Assembly: GCF_043555985.1 (NCBI RefSeq) | Contig: NZ_JBIGIC010000015.1 | Location: 62,001-126,000, forward strand | Origin: Pelomonas candidula | GTDB taxonomy: Bacteria > Pseudomonadota > Gammaproteobacteria > Burkholderiales > Burkholderiaceae_C | Direction: 5' to 3' | DNA: 64,000 nt | Program-made: the position numbers and the translations under genes | In this document: positions 8,629 to 17,228 of the stretch, in pieces | Layout: every line of letters begins with the position of its first letter | How positions within the stretch are numbered: position 1 is the stretch's first letter | The notes under the pieces: model-generated | Told to the model about the DNA's origin: nothing | Seen by the model: the letters and a program-made list of their open reading frames with translations, nothing else | The model's database searches: none

Positions 8629-10026
8629 TCAGACATGCAAAAGCAGATGCTCGCGCTCCCACGGCGAGATCACCTGCATGAACTCGGCGTGCTCGATGTC
8701 CTTGACCTCGGCGTAGACGTCGATGAAGGGCTGGCCCAGCATGTCGGCCAGCGCGGCCTCGGCCTTCAGCAGGTCCAGCGCCTCGCCGAGGCTGCGTGGC
8801 AGGCCGTACTCGCTGAGGTAGGCGTCGCCCTTGCATTCGACAGTGGGTGTGAGCCGCTGCTCGATGCCGAGATAGCCGCAGGACATCGTCGTGGCCAGCG
8901 CGATGTAGGGGTTGGCGTCGGCGCCGATCACGCGGTTCTCGATGCGCCGCGCCGCCGGCGACGCCAGCGGCGAGCGCAGGCCTACGGTGCGGTTGTCCAC
9001 GCCCCATTGCGTGTTGATCGGCGCCGCCGTGAAACGGGCCAGGCGGCGGTAGCTGTTGACGTAGGGGGCCAGCAGCGCCATCGCCGCGGGCAGGTAGCGC
9101 TGCAGGCCGCCGATGAACCAGTGGAACTCGTCGCTGGCCGAGCCGTCGGGCCTGCTGAACAGGTTGCTGCCGTCGCTGGTGCGGACGATGCTCTGGTGCA
9201 CGTGCATGGCGCTGCCGGGCTCGCCGGCGATGGGCTTGGCCATGAAGGTGGCGTACATGTCGTGGCGCAGTGCGGCCTCGCGCACGAGGCGCTTGAACAG
9301 GAATACCTCGTCGGCCAGCAGCAGCGGGTCGCCATGGAAGAAGTTGATCTCCATCTGGCCGGCGCCGATCTCGTGGATCAGCGTGTCGACGTTGAGGCCC
9401 ATCTGTTCGCAGTAGGCGTAGATGTCCTCGAACAGCGGGTCGAACTCGTTGACCGCGTCGATGGAGTAGGCCTGGCGCGAGGTTTCGGCGCGGCCGCTGC
9501 GGCCGATCGGGGGCTTGAGCGGCAGGTCGGCATCGGTGTTGCGCGCGACCAGGTAGAACTCCAGCTCGGGCGCGACGACCGGCGCCCAGCCGCGCTGCGC
9601 GTACAGCTCGCAGACGCGCTTGAGCACCGAGCGCGGCGCGAACGGCACGAGCCGGTCGTTGCGGTCGTAGCAGTCGTGGATGACCTGCACCGTGGGGTCC
9701 TGCGCCCACGGCACCATGCGGGCGGTGGATGGGTCGGCGCGCAGCGTCATGTCGTGGTCGGTCGACGCGATGACGTCGCTGTAGCGCGGCGTGCCGGGCG
9801 TCTCGCCGGTCACGCTCATCGCGATGGCGACCTCGGGCAGGCGCATGCCCTTGTCGGCGGCGAAGCGCTCGCGCGGCAGGATCTTGCCGCGGGCCAGGCC
9901 CGTGAGGTCAGGGACCAGGCATTCCACCTCGCCGACGCGGTGTTCGCGCAGCCAGTGGGTCAGGGTGTCGAAGTTGGCGTCGGCCGGCAGCGCGGCGGTG
10001 GCGGGGGATTGGATGGGGGACAGCAT
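8629..10026 (-). CDS. puuA: Gamma-glutamylputrescine synthetase (glutamine synthetase family)
   Basis: 465-residue ATP-dependent ligase of the glutamine synthetase superfamily that couples glutamate to putrescine. Metal-site and substrate motifs are visible: APELEFYLV, IGAGQMEINFFHGDPLLLADE, and the FMAKPIAGEPGSAMHVHQS block with HVHQS for ATP and glutamate. The R-rich NRVIGADANPYIA near the C-terminus is also typical. The length fits PuuA and lacks the adenylylation loop of housekeeping GlnA. The start MLSPIQSPATAALPAD is the nearest ATG to the conserved region. It is followed by puuC and preceded by puuD. Confidence 0.92.
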   Translation of the reverse strand: MLSPIQSPATAALPADANFDTLTHWLREHRVGEVECLVPDLTGLARGKILPRERFAADKGMRLPEVAIAMSVTGETPGTPRYSDVIASTDHDMTLRADPSTARMVPWAQDPTVQVIHDCYDRNDRLVPFAPRSVLKRVCELYAQRGWAPVVAPELEFYLVARNTDADLPLKPPIGRSGRAETSRQAYSIDAVNEFDPLFEDIYAYCEQMGLNVDTLIHEIGAGQMEINFFHGDPLLLADEVFLFKRLVREAALRHDMYATFMAKPIAGEPGSAMHVHQSIVRTSDGSNLFSRPDGSASDEFHWFIGGLQRYLPAAMALLAPYVNSYRRLARFTAAPINTQWGVDNRTVGLRSPLASPAARRIENRVIGADANPYIALATTMSCGYLGIEQRLTPTVECKGDAYLSEYGLPRSLGEALDLLKAEAALADMLGQPFIDVYAEVKDIEHAEFMQVISPWEREHLLLHV

Positions 10027-10088
10027 GGCAGGACTCGGTGAGCGGTGGACGGCCCGCGGCAAAGCACCGCGGGAGGGCGTGACACGGC

Positions 10089-10883
10089 TCAGGCGTCCGG
10101 TGGCCGGTGCAGGTCGCGCCAATCCTGGCAGGCCGCACCGAAGGCCTTCAGGATCGCCATCGAGGCCGGGTTGGTCTCCGCCCGCCATTCGGGGTGCCAC
10201 TGCACGCACAGCGCGAAGCCACTGCCCGCGGAAAAGGCCTCGACGAGGCCGTCCGGCGCACGCGCTTCCACGCGCACCGTGTTGGCCAGGCGGTCCACGC
10301 CCTGGCCGTGGATGCTGTTGACCGTCACGGTGTCGGTGCGCAGCAGGCCGGCCAGCAGGCCGCCGGGCTCGACGTGCACCGGATGTGCCGGGCCGTACTG
10401 CACGCCGACGGGCTGGTCGTCGGCGGCGCGGTGGTCGGCCAGGCCCGGCTGCTCGTGCACGGCCTGGTGCAGGCTGCCGCCCAGCGCGACGTTGGCCTCC
10501 TGGAAGCCGCGGCAGATGGCCAGCAGCGGCATGCCGCGGGCGATCACCTGGCGCACGATGGGCAGCGTCCACGCGTCCCGCAGGGAGTCCAGCGGCAGGC
10601 GGGTGTCGTGGACCTCGGCATCGAAATGCGAGGGGTGGACGTTGGACGCGGAGCCGGTCAGCAGCAGGCCGTCGGCCATGTCCAGCCAACCGTCCAGTTC
10701 ATCGGGGTGCGCGGCCGGCACGATGAGCGGATAGGCGCCCGCCAGCCGCACCGCCTCGACGTACTTGCGGCCGACCATGTGGAAGGGGTGGTCGCCATGC
10801 ATGCGGTTGCAGGCCGGGATCAGCACGCGGGGGGCGCTGCGGGGCAGCGCTGCCTGGATGGGAGTGGTGGTCGGCGCGGTCAT
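10089..10883 (-). CDS. puuD: Gamma-glutamyl-gamma-aminobutyrate hydrolase (peptidase C26)
   Basis: 264-residue class I glutamine-amidotransferase-like hydrolase that releases GABA and glutamate from gamma-glutamyl-GABA. The nucleophile Cys lies in LLAICRGFQEANVALGGSLH. The His and Glu of the triad are in CVQWHPEW near the C-terminus. IPACNRMHGDHPFHMVGRKY at the N-terminus is typical of PuuD. The start MTAPTTTPIQ was chosen over an upstream ATG because the extension reaches back toward the preceding LysR gene without conservation. No strong ribosome binding site is visible at it. First gene of the puuDACB group. Confidence 0.9.
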   Translation of the reverse strand: MTAPTTTPIQAALPRSAPRVLIPACNRMHGDHPFHMVGRKYVEAVRLAGAYPLIVPAAHPDELDGWLDMADGLLLTGSASNVHPSHFDAEVHDTRLPLDSLRDAWTLPIVRQVIARGMPLLAICRGFQEANVALGGSLHQAVHEQPGLADHRAADDQPVGVQYGPAHPVHVEPGGLLAGLLRTDTVTVNSIHGQGVDRLANTVRVEARAPDGLVEAFSAGSGFALCVQWHPEWRAETNPASMAILKAFGAACQDWRDLHRPPDA

Positions 10884-10998
10884 TGGAGGATGTCGCCCGG
10901 CCCAAAGGTATTGGGTTTCGAGGGATTCGTCCAATCCCCGGTGACTCACTCTGGATTGCTTGACAGCGCCACGTGAGCGCGCGGGGGCGCCTTTGTGT

Positions 10999-11928
10999 TC
11001 AGGCGTCGCCGTGCGCCTGGACCAGCGCCGTCAGGAAGCTCTGCGCTGCACGCGACAGCGTCGGCGCGCGGCGGTGTACGCTGCTGAAGCGGCAGTCGTA
11101 CTTCAGCACGTCGGGCGCGATGGCCCGCATGCGGCCGGCGTCGACGAAGGTCTGCGCGTAGTGCTCAGGCAGGAAGCCGACGAACGCGCCCGACAGCACC
11201 AGCGTCGCGATGCCCTCCTGGTCGGATGCCGTGGCCGCACGGTCCAGTCGGTGCTCGTGGGCGAGGCGCATGTTGGGCGAGTGGTAGCCCAGCCCGGCCA
11301 GCGGCTGGGTGCGCAGGTCCTTCCAGTCCGCGGCGGCAGGTGCGGCAGCGAACCAGGGGTGCGTCCGGCCGGCGTACAGCCGCATGACCTCGCCGAACAG
11401 GGGGGCGTAGATCAGGCTTTCCGAGCGGCGGTGCTCGGGCAGGATGCCCAGTTGGAACTGTCCGTCCATGACGCCGCGCTCGATCATCGCGATGGTGCCG
11501 ACGTGCAGGTGCAGCGACACCTCCGGCGCCATCGCGTGGAAGGCGCTGACCGCCTCGGCGATATGGGCCTGGTGATTGGTGGCGGTCTTGTCGAAGATCG
11601 CCACGTGCAGCTCGCCGCCCAGCCCGCGGTGGATCTCGTGCAGGCTGCCGCGGAAGGCCTCGGTGGCCGACAGCAGCTGTTCCGCCGCCGCGTAGACGCG
11701 CTCGCCTTCCGCGCTCAGCGCGAAGCCACCGCGCCCACGGCGGCACAGCACCAGGCCCAGCCGCTCCTCCAGATCCTTGATGTGGCGGCTGATCGTCGAC
11801 ATCGCGATGTTCAGCTCCAGCTCGGCGGCCGCCATGCCGCCGCAGTCCGCCACGGCCTTGAAGACGCGCAGCAGCCTCAGGTCAATATCGCCGAGCCGCC
11901 CCAGCAGCGCGCGGGCCTTTGGTTGCAT
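10999..11928 (-). CDS. LysR-family regulator divergent from the omega-amino-acid aminotransferase gene
   Basis: 309 residues. The N-terminal winged helix-turn-helix (DLRLLRVFKAVADCGGMAAA, then NIAMSTISRHIKDLEERLG) is followed by a LysR substrate-binding domain. It lies divergent from the aminotransferase/dehydrogenase pair, with two short inverted repeats in between. It also lies upstream of puuD on the same strand, 115 bp away, so it could influence either set. Position recalls BauR, the LysR activator of beta-alanine catabolism in Pseudomonas; that role is inferred from context only. The inducer is likely beta-alanine or a related omega-amino acid. Confidence 0.88.
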   Translation of the reverse strand: MQPKARALLGRLGDIDLRLLRVFKAVADCGGMAAAELELNIAMSTISRHIKDLEERLGLVLCRRGRGGFALSAEGERVYAAAEQLLSATEAFRGSLHEIHRGLGGELHVAIFDKTATNHQAHIAEAVSAFHAMAPEVSLHLHVGTIAMIERGVMDGQFQLGILPEHRRSESLIYAPLFGEVMRLYAGRTHPWFAAAPAAADWKDLRTQPLAGLGYHSPNMRLAHEHRLDRAATASDQEGIATLVLSGAFVGFLPEHYAQTFVDAGRMRAIAPDVLKYDCRFSSVHRRAPTLSRAAQSFLTALVQAHGDA

Positions 11929-11932
11929 TTAT

Positions 11933-11964
11933 CTTCAAGTGAAGTGGAATAAGTTGTCATTCCA
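11933..11964. promoter_or_regulatory. Candidate LysR binding sites in the divergent spacer
   Basis: Two inverted repeats occur close together: CTTCA-AG-TGAAG (11933-11944), then TGGAAT-N8-ATTCCA (11945-11964). The second fits the LysR box shape (T-N11-A-like dyad). Both lie just before the LysR start codon and about 75-100 bp before the aminotransferase ATG, where an autoregulated divergent activator would bind. Seen directly in sequence; function is inferred. Confidence 0.5.
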
Positions 11965-12036
11965 TTAAAGCACGCGGGCCACGAGCATTCGCCCTGACAC
12001 GACCGCGGCGCGACGCCGCCATCCCAGGAGATCGCG

Positions 12037-13386
12037 ATGAACGCAAAGGAAGAATGGCTGCACAACCCGCCCGCGGCGCAGGCTGAGCATCTCGCCGCGC
12101 ACTGGATGCCGTTCAGCGGCAACCGCGAGTTCAAGCGCAACCCGCGGCTGATCACCGGCGCGGCCGGCCACTACTACACCACCGCCGAGGGGCGTCGCGT
12201 GTTCGACGGGCTGTCCGGCCTGTGGTGCACGGGCCTGGGCCACGGCCGCAGCGAGATCACCGAAGCGATCGCCCGGCAGGTAGCCACGCTGGACTACGCG
12301 CCCGCCTTCCAGTTCGGCCACCCGCTGTCGTTCGAGCTCGCGAACCGCATCGTCGAGCGCATGCCGGCCGGCCTGAACCGCGTGTTCTTCACCGGCTCCG
12401 GCTCGGAGGCGGCCGACACGTCGCTGAAGCTGGCCCGGGCCTACTGGCGCCTCCAGGGGCAGCCGGGCAAGACGCGCTTCATCGGCCGCGGCAAGGGCTA
12501 CCACGGCGTGAACTTCGGCGGCATCTCGGTCGGCGGCATCGCGGGCAACCGCAAGCTCTACGGCCAGGGCGTCGAGGCAGACCACCTGCCGCACACGCAG
12601 CCGCCGCTGGGCAGCTTCCACCGCGGCATGCCGCCCACCGGCGCCGATCTCGCAGACGAGCTGCTGACGCTGATCCAGCTGCACGACGCGTCCACCATCG
12701 CCGCGGTCATCGTCGAGCCGTTCTCGGGTTCGGCCGGCGTCATCGTGCCGCCGGTGGGCTATCTGCAGCGCCTGCGCGACCTCTGCACGGCGCACGGCAT
12801 CCTGCTGATCTTCGACGAGGTCATCACCGGCTTCGGCCGCACCGGTCACTGGACCGGCGCCGAGGCCTTCGGCGTCACGCCCGACATCCTCAACATCGCC
12901 AAGCAGGTCACCAACGGCGCCCAGCCCATGGGCGCCGTCATCGCCCGCCAGGACATCCACGACACCTTCATGGACGCCGGCGGGCCGGACTACATGCTGG
13001 AGTTCCCGCACGGCTACACCTATTCGGCCCACCCGGTGGCATGCGCAGCGGCGCTCGCGGCGCTGGACCTGCTGGAGTCGGAGTCCGCGCTGCAGCGCGT
13101 GCGCGAGCTGGCGCCGCGCTTCGAGAACGCCGTGCACGGCCTGCGCGGCGTGCGCCACGTGGCCGACATCCGCAACTACGGCCTCGCCGCCGGCATCACG
13201 GTGGACCCCGCGCCCGGCGAGCCGGCCCGCCGCCCGTTCGAGATCGCGATGGCCATGTACCGCAAGGGCTTCTACGTGCGCTACGGCGGCGACACCATCC
13301 AGCTGGCGCCGCCGTTCACGAGCACGCCGCACGAGATCGAGACGCTGCTGGACGCGCTTGCCGAGACCTTCCACGAAACCGCCTGA
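12037..13386 (+). CDS. bauA: Omega-amino acid (beta-alanine):pyruvate aminotransferase
   Basis: 449-residue class III PLP aminotransferase, the same size as the Pseudomonas beta-alanine:pyruvate enzyme. The PLP-anchoring Lys289 sits in NIAKQVTNGAQPMG, the phosphate-binding FFTGSGSEAADTSLKLA is present, and LIFDEVITGFGRTG carries the PLP-ring Asp. The N-terminal HWMPFSGNREFK is diagnostic of this subgroup. It transfers the amino group of beta-alanine (and often other omega-amines) to pyruvate, giving malonate semialdehyde and alanine. The next gene encodes the dehydrogenase that removes the semialdehyde. An AGGAG ribosome binding site precedes the ATG. Confidence 0.93.
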   Translation: MNAKEEWLHNPPAAQAEHLAAHWMPFSGNREFKRNPRLITGAAGHYYTTAEGRRVFDGLSGLWCTGLGHGRSEITEAIARQVATLDYAPAFQFGHPLSFELANRIVERMPAGLNRVFFTGSGSEAADTSLKLARAYWRLQGQPGKTRFIGRGKGYHGVNFGGISVGGIAGNRKLYGQGVEADHLPHTQPPLGSFHRGMPPTGADLADELLTLIQLHDASTIAAVIVEPFSGSAGVIVPPVGYLQRLRDLCTAHGILLIFDEVITGFGRTGHWTGAEAFGVTPDILNIAKQVTNGAQPMGAVIARQDIHDTFMDAGGPDYMLEFPHGYTYSAHPVACAAALAALDLLESESALQRVRELAPRFENAVHGLRGVRHVADIRNYGLAAGITVDPAPGEPARRPFEIAMAMYRKGFYVRYGGDTIQLAPPFTSTPHEIETLLDALAETFHETA

Positions 13387-13410
13387 CCGACTGCGCCACC
13401 CCCGCCTGCC

Positions 13411-14916
13411 ATGACTGCCCTTCGAACCATTCCCCATCTGATCAACGGCGCCCGCCAGGACGGCGGCCAGCGCCTCGCCGACGTCTTCGATCCGTCCACC
13501 GGCCGCCCCGTCGCCCGCGTCGCGCTGGCCGACGCGGCCACCGTGTCCGAGGCCATCGCCGCTGCGCAGCGCGCGCTGCCGGCCTGGAAGGCCACGCCGC
13601 CGCTCAAGCGCGCACGCGTCATGAGCCGGCTGAAGACGCTGCTGGAGGACAACGCCGCGCGCATCTGCGAGCTCATCACGCTGGAGCATGGCAAGGTGCT
13701 GGCCGACAGCATGGGCGAGCTGCAGCGCGGCATCGAGAACGTCGAGTACGCCAGCTACGCGCCGGAACTGCTGAAGGGCGAGCACAGCCGCAACGTCGGC
13801 CCCGGCATCGACGCCTGGTGCGAACACCAGGCGCTGGGCGTGACGGCCGGCATCACGCCGTTCAACTTCCCCGCCATGGTGCCGTTGTGGATGTGGCCCA
13901 TGGCGGTGGCCTGCGGCAACACCTTCGTGCTCAAGCCGTCGGAGCGAGACCCGTCCAGCGCGCTGCTGATCGCCGAGCTGGCGTTGGAGGCCGGCCTGCC
14001 GCCGGGCGTGCTCAACGTCGTCAACGGCGACAAGGAGGCGGTCGACGCGCTGCTGGCCGACCCGCGCGTGAAGGCTGTCAGCTTCGTCGGCTCGACGCCG
14101 GTGGCCGAGGCCATCTACGCGACCGGCACCGCCCGTGGCAAGCGCGTGCAGGCGCTGGGCGGCGCGAAGAACCACGCGGTCGTCATGCCCGATGCCGACA
14201 TCCCCAACGCCGTGACGGCGCTGATGGGCGCAGCCTTCGGCTCGTGCGGCGAGCGCTGCATGGCGGTGCCCATCGTCGTGGCCGTGGGCCAGGCGACGGC
14301 CGACGCTGTCGTGGCCGGCCTGGTCGCCGAGATCGCCCGCATGAAGGTGGGCCCCGGCACGGCTTCGTCCTGTGACATGGGGCCGCTGGTGACGCGGGCG
14401 CACTTCGAGAAGGTGCGTGGCTACGTCGACCACGGCGTGGAGGAAGGCGCCACGCTGGTGGTGGACGGCCGCGGCCTGTCGGTGCCGGGCCACGGGGGCG
14501 GCTACTTCCTCGGTCCCTGCCTGTTCGACCACGTCAAGCCCGGCATGAAGATCCACCAGGAGGAGATCTTCGGCCCGGTACTGGGCGTCATGCGCGTGGA
14601 TTCATTGCAGGAAGCGATGGACATCATCAACGCCCACGAGTACGGCAACGGCACCTGCATCTTCACGCGCGACGGCGAGGCCGCGCGACATTTCAGTGAC
14701 CACATCGAGGTCGGCATGGTGGGCGTCAACGTGCCGCTGCCGGTGCCGGTGGCCTACCACTCCTTCGGCGGCTGGAAGCGCTCGCTGTTCGGCGACCTGC
14801 ACGCCTACGGGCCGGACGCGGTGCGCTTCTACACGCGGCGCAAGGCCATCACGCAGCGTTGGCCGTCCGCCGGCGTGCGCGAAGGTGCCGTGTTCAGCTT
14901 TCCGTCCAGCCGCTGA
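13411..14916 (+). CDS. mmsA: CoA-acylating malonate/methylmalonate semialdehyde dehydrogenase
   Basis: 501-residue aldehyde dehydrogenase of the MmsA/BauC branch. The catalytic Cys283 lies in GERCMAVPIV, matching the GxRCMA context of MmsA rather than ordinary aldehyde dehydrogenases. The NAD site TPFNFPAMVPLWMWPMA and the VGVNVPLPVPVAYHSFGGWK stretch are characteristic. It converts malonate semialdehyde to acetyl-CoA, or methylmalonate semialdehyde to propionyl-CoA. Lying 24 bp after the aminotransferase, it most likely serves beta-alanine catabolism (the BauC role); valine breakdown is the alternative. Confidence 0.92.
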   Translation: MTALRTIPHLINGARQDGGQRLADVFDPSTGRPVARVALADAATVSEAIAAAQRALPAWKATPPLKRARVMSRLKTLLEDNAARICELITLEHGKVLADSMGELQRGIENVEYASYAPELLKGEHSRNVGPGIDAWCEHQALGVTAGITPFNFPAMVPLWMWPMAVACGNTFVLKPSERDPSSALLIAELALEAGLPPGVLNVVNGDKEAVDALLADPRVKAVSFVGSTPVAEAIYATGTARGKRVQALGGAKNHAVVMPDADIPNAVTALMGAAFGSCGERCMAVPIVVAVGQATADAVVAGLVAEIARMKVGPGTASSCDMGPLVTRAHFEKVRGYVDHGVEEGATLVVDGRGLSVPGHGGGYFLGPCLFDHVKPGMKIHQEEIFGPVLGVMRVDSLQEAMDIINAHEYGNGTCIFTRDGEAARHFSDHIEVGMVGVNVPLPVPVAYHSFGGWKRSLFGDLHAYGPDAVRFYTRRKAITQRWPSAGVREGAVFSFPSSR

Positions 14917-14928
14917 GCGGCTAGAGGC

Positions 14929-15555
14929 TCAACGCATCACCCGCTGCGCCTCCAGCTCGGCGCGCAGCTTTTCCGCCTGGTCCTCGAAGCGCACGGCTGT
15001 GAGGCCCAGCACCGGGTCTTGCAGCAGCGCGGTGTCGAGTGGCGCGCGGCCCTGCCAGCGCTTCACGAGGTCCTGGCCGATGGCGTAGAGCTTGCGGTTC
15101 TTGCCCTCCGCGTCGGCCAGCGCCTGCGTGCTGCGCTCCAGCAGCCGCGTCAGCGCCTGGTTGGCCTGCTGGCGGGCGGCGGCTTCCTGGCGTGCGGCAA
15201 CGATCTGCTGCTGCAGCGCCTGCTCGCGTTCGAGCGCCTTCGCGTCGTCCTGTTGCCGGGCCTCCCGGTCGGCCTGCAGCTGCACGCGCAGCGCCTGCAC
15301 CTCGGCCTCGCTGGCCTTCAGGCGGGCGGCGCTGCCGGCGATCTGGGCGCGGGCGGCACTGGCGTCCTTCTTCGCACTGGCGGCTTCGGCCTCGACCTTG
15401 GCCTTGTCGGCCTGCAGGCTGCTTTGCTGCTCCTGCGCGGCGCGCAGCGCAGCCTGGGCACGGCGCAAGGCCTCGCGTTCCCTGGAGGGCTTGGCGTCCT
15501 CGGCATGGGCGGTGAGGCTGGCTGCGGCCAGCAGCGCGATCGCGATGCGCTTCAT
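14929..15555 (-). CDS. Periplasmic coiled-coil protein, last gene of the TPS/TonB operon
   Basis: 208 residues with a signal peptide (MKRIAIALLAAASLTAHA, cleavage after AHA). Then comes a long Ala/Gln/Glu/Arg-rich heptad-type region at about residues 30-150 that should form a coiled coil. The C-terminal 55 residues (NRKLYAIGQDLVKRWQG onward) look globular. No enzyme motif is seen and I do not recognise a named family. Its ATG overlaps the stop of the porin gene as TGATG, so the two are translationally coupled and probably act together in the periplasm, for instance as a spacer or chaperone. It ends 12 bp from the convergent mmsA stop. Confidence 0.8.
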   Translation of the reverse strand: MKRIAIALLAAASLTAHAEDAKPSREREALRRAQAALRAAQEQQSSLQADKAKVEAEAASAKKDASAARAQIAGSAARLKASEAEVQALRVQLQADREARQQDDAKALEREQALQQQIVAARQEAAARQQANQALTRLLERSTQALADAEGKNRKLYAIGQDLVKRWQGRAPLDTALLQDPVLGLTAVRFEDQAEKLRAELEAQRVMR

Positions 15556-17207
15556 CAGAACCTCGCGTTCAGGTCGAGCTGGAAGACCTCGATGCGCAGC
15601 GGCGCGCTGCTGAGGTTGCCGCTGATCGACGTCGCGTCGCCCGGCACGGCCAGGAAGCGCACGCCGTCGTCAAGGTTGCGCGTGCTGGTCCAGCGCCCGC
15701 TGAGCCAGAAGTTGCGATCCAGGCCGACGTTGCCGCCGATGGACCAGCCCTTGTAGTTGGTGCCGCCCAGGTGCCAGGTCGTGTCGGTGAAGCCGTCGAT
15801 CCACGCGTCGCGCTGCACCAGGCGGTAGGCCGTGAAGGCCTGCCAGTCGCCGCGTCGCGTCAGCTTCGGCGCGCCGACCTGCACGCGGGCCTGCACGGCG
15901 TTGGTCTTCTCCTTCAGGTCCGCCAGCGTCACGCCGGCGCGGGCCTGGATGTCCTTCAGGTCGAAGGCGGTGTTCTTGATCCAGTCCAGCGTCAGGCCCA
16001 CGGGCACGGGAAACACCTGGTCCAGTTGCAGGCTGGCCGTCATGTTGACGGGGCGGAACTTGGACGCCAGGCCCCAGGTCGGCGAGGCCGTGCTGGTCGG
16101 GTCGTTCAGGTTGATCAGCGTGTTGCCCTTCAGGCGCAGGCCGGCGGCGTACTGCGACGCGAAGTAGTTGGTCGTGCCGGCGCGGGTGCCGGTGGGTGCC
16201 GGGTCCGTCTCGCGGCGACCTTCCATGTGGCGGAAGTCGTAGGCCGCCAAGCCCAGCTTGAACTGCACGCCGCGGGCGAGGTCGATCTCGCCGCCGACCT
16301 GTGCGCCCAGCAGCCACTTGTCCTGCGTGGACAGGCTCAACTCCTCCAGCGGGAACACACCTGCCGCCGCGAACAGGCTGCGCTGCGGCGTGAAGGTATG
16401 GCTCAGCTTGGCCGCCACGCCGTCGAAGGCCAGGTCATCGGGCCAGGCCAGGTCGGTGCTGTAGAACGGATTGGGCATGCGGCCGAAGTCAGCGGACAGG
16501 CCGTTCATGAACAGCGGCGGCTGCCAGCGGATGTAGGCGCGGTCCAGCCCCAGCGTGTAGCGGTTGAAGTCGTTGCCCAGCGTCTGCGACGTGGACGTGG
16601 CGCTGTTGCCCGTGCTGCCGGTGGCGATGCGCACGTTGGCCAGCACCTGGTCGCTGAGCTTGGCGTCTACCTCAAGGCGGCCGCGCAGCGTCAGGCGCTG
16701 GCGGTCCGTCGTCGTGTTGGTCAGGTCCGGCGACCACGCGGGCGACGCCGTCTGCGAGCGGTAGACCTCGGCGGCGATGTTGTCCTTGTCGAAGAACTCG
16801 CTCTGGCCGCGCACGCGCAGGTCGCCGCCGACCTTGATGCGGCTGATCCATTCGGGCAGCGCGTCGGGCTGGCCCCAGCGCTCGCCCTTGGCCTGGGCCA
16901 GCACCTCGGCCTTGATCTCCTCGCGCATCTGCTGGCGCACCGTCTCGGGCACGTAGGGGATGCGCAGCACGTTGGGCCTGGCGGCATCGGCCTGCGGCGG
17001 TTGCGGTGCCGGCGCGGTGGCGGCGGCCTGGGCCTGCTTGAGGATGGCCTCGGCCTTGTCGCGCGTCAGCAGGCCCTGGCCGACGAGGGCGTCGATGAGG
17101 GCTTGCGTCGTCGCGCGCAGGCGGGCGATCTCCTCCTTGTCAGAGGCCTCGGCGTGGGCGGAAGTCGCGAGGAGGCTGGCGAGCAGCAGCGTGAGGATGG
17201 GCTTCAT
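15555..17207 (-). CDS. Putative outer-membrane porin of the TPS/TonB operon
   Basis: 550 residues. A signal peptide (cleavage after TSAHA) is followed by a short helical/coiled segment (EEIARLRATTQALIDALV) and an Ala/Pro linker. A long beta-rich domain from about residue 125 has alternating patterns such as RIKVGGDLRVRGQSEFF and ends FQLDLNARF, the terminal aromatic expected of a BAM-assembled barrel. This layout matches the putative porin family found with TonB/ExbBD genes in proteobacteria. Substrate unknown. It lies 21 bp after tonB and overlaps the coiled-coil gene, so it belongs to the same transcript. It might be the partner energised by this TonB, although it lacks an evident plug domain. 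Confidence 0.82.
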   Translation of the reverse strand: MKPILTLLLASLLATSAHAEASDKEEIARLRATTQALIDALVGQGLLTRDKAEAILKQAQAAATAPAPQPPQADAARPNVLRIPYVPETVRQQMREEIKAEVLAQAKGERWGQPDALPEWISRIKVGGDLRVRGQSEFFDKDNIAAEVYRSQTASPAWSPDLTNTTTDRQRLTLRGRLEVDAKLSDQVLANVRIATGSTGNSATSTSQTLGNDFNRYTLGLDRAYIRWQPPLFMNGLSADFGRMPNPFYSTDLAWPDDLAFDGVAAKLSHTFTPQRSLFAAAGVFPLEELSLSTQDKWLLGAQVGGEIDLARGVQFKLGLAAYDFRHMEGRRETDPAPTGTRAGTTNYFASQYAAGLRLKGNTLINLNDPTSTASPTWGLASKFRPVNMTASLQLDQVFPVPVGLTLDWIKNTAFDLKDIQARAGVTLADLKEKTNAVQARVQVGAPKLTRRGDWQAFTAYRLVQRDAWIDGFTDTTWHLGGTNYKGWSIGGNVGLDRNFWLSGRWTSTRNLDDGVRFLAVPGDATSISGNLSSAPLRIEVFQLDLNARF

Positions 17208-17228
17208 GGGGTCGCGTCGAAATCGGAA

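Noticed and set aside
11965..14556. An 863-residue minus-strand frame opposite the aminotransferase and MmsA genes
   Set aside because: It is rich in Arg/His/Ala/Gly and lacks motifs. The plus strand encodes two enzymes with intact catalytic residues.
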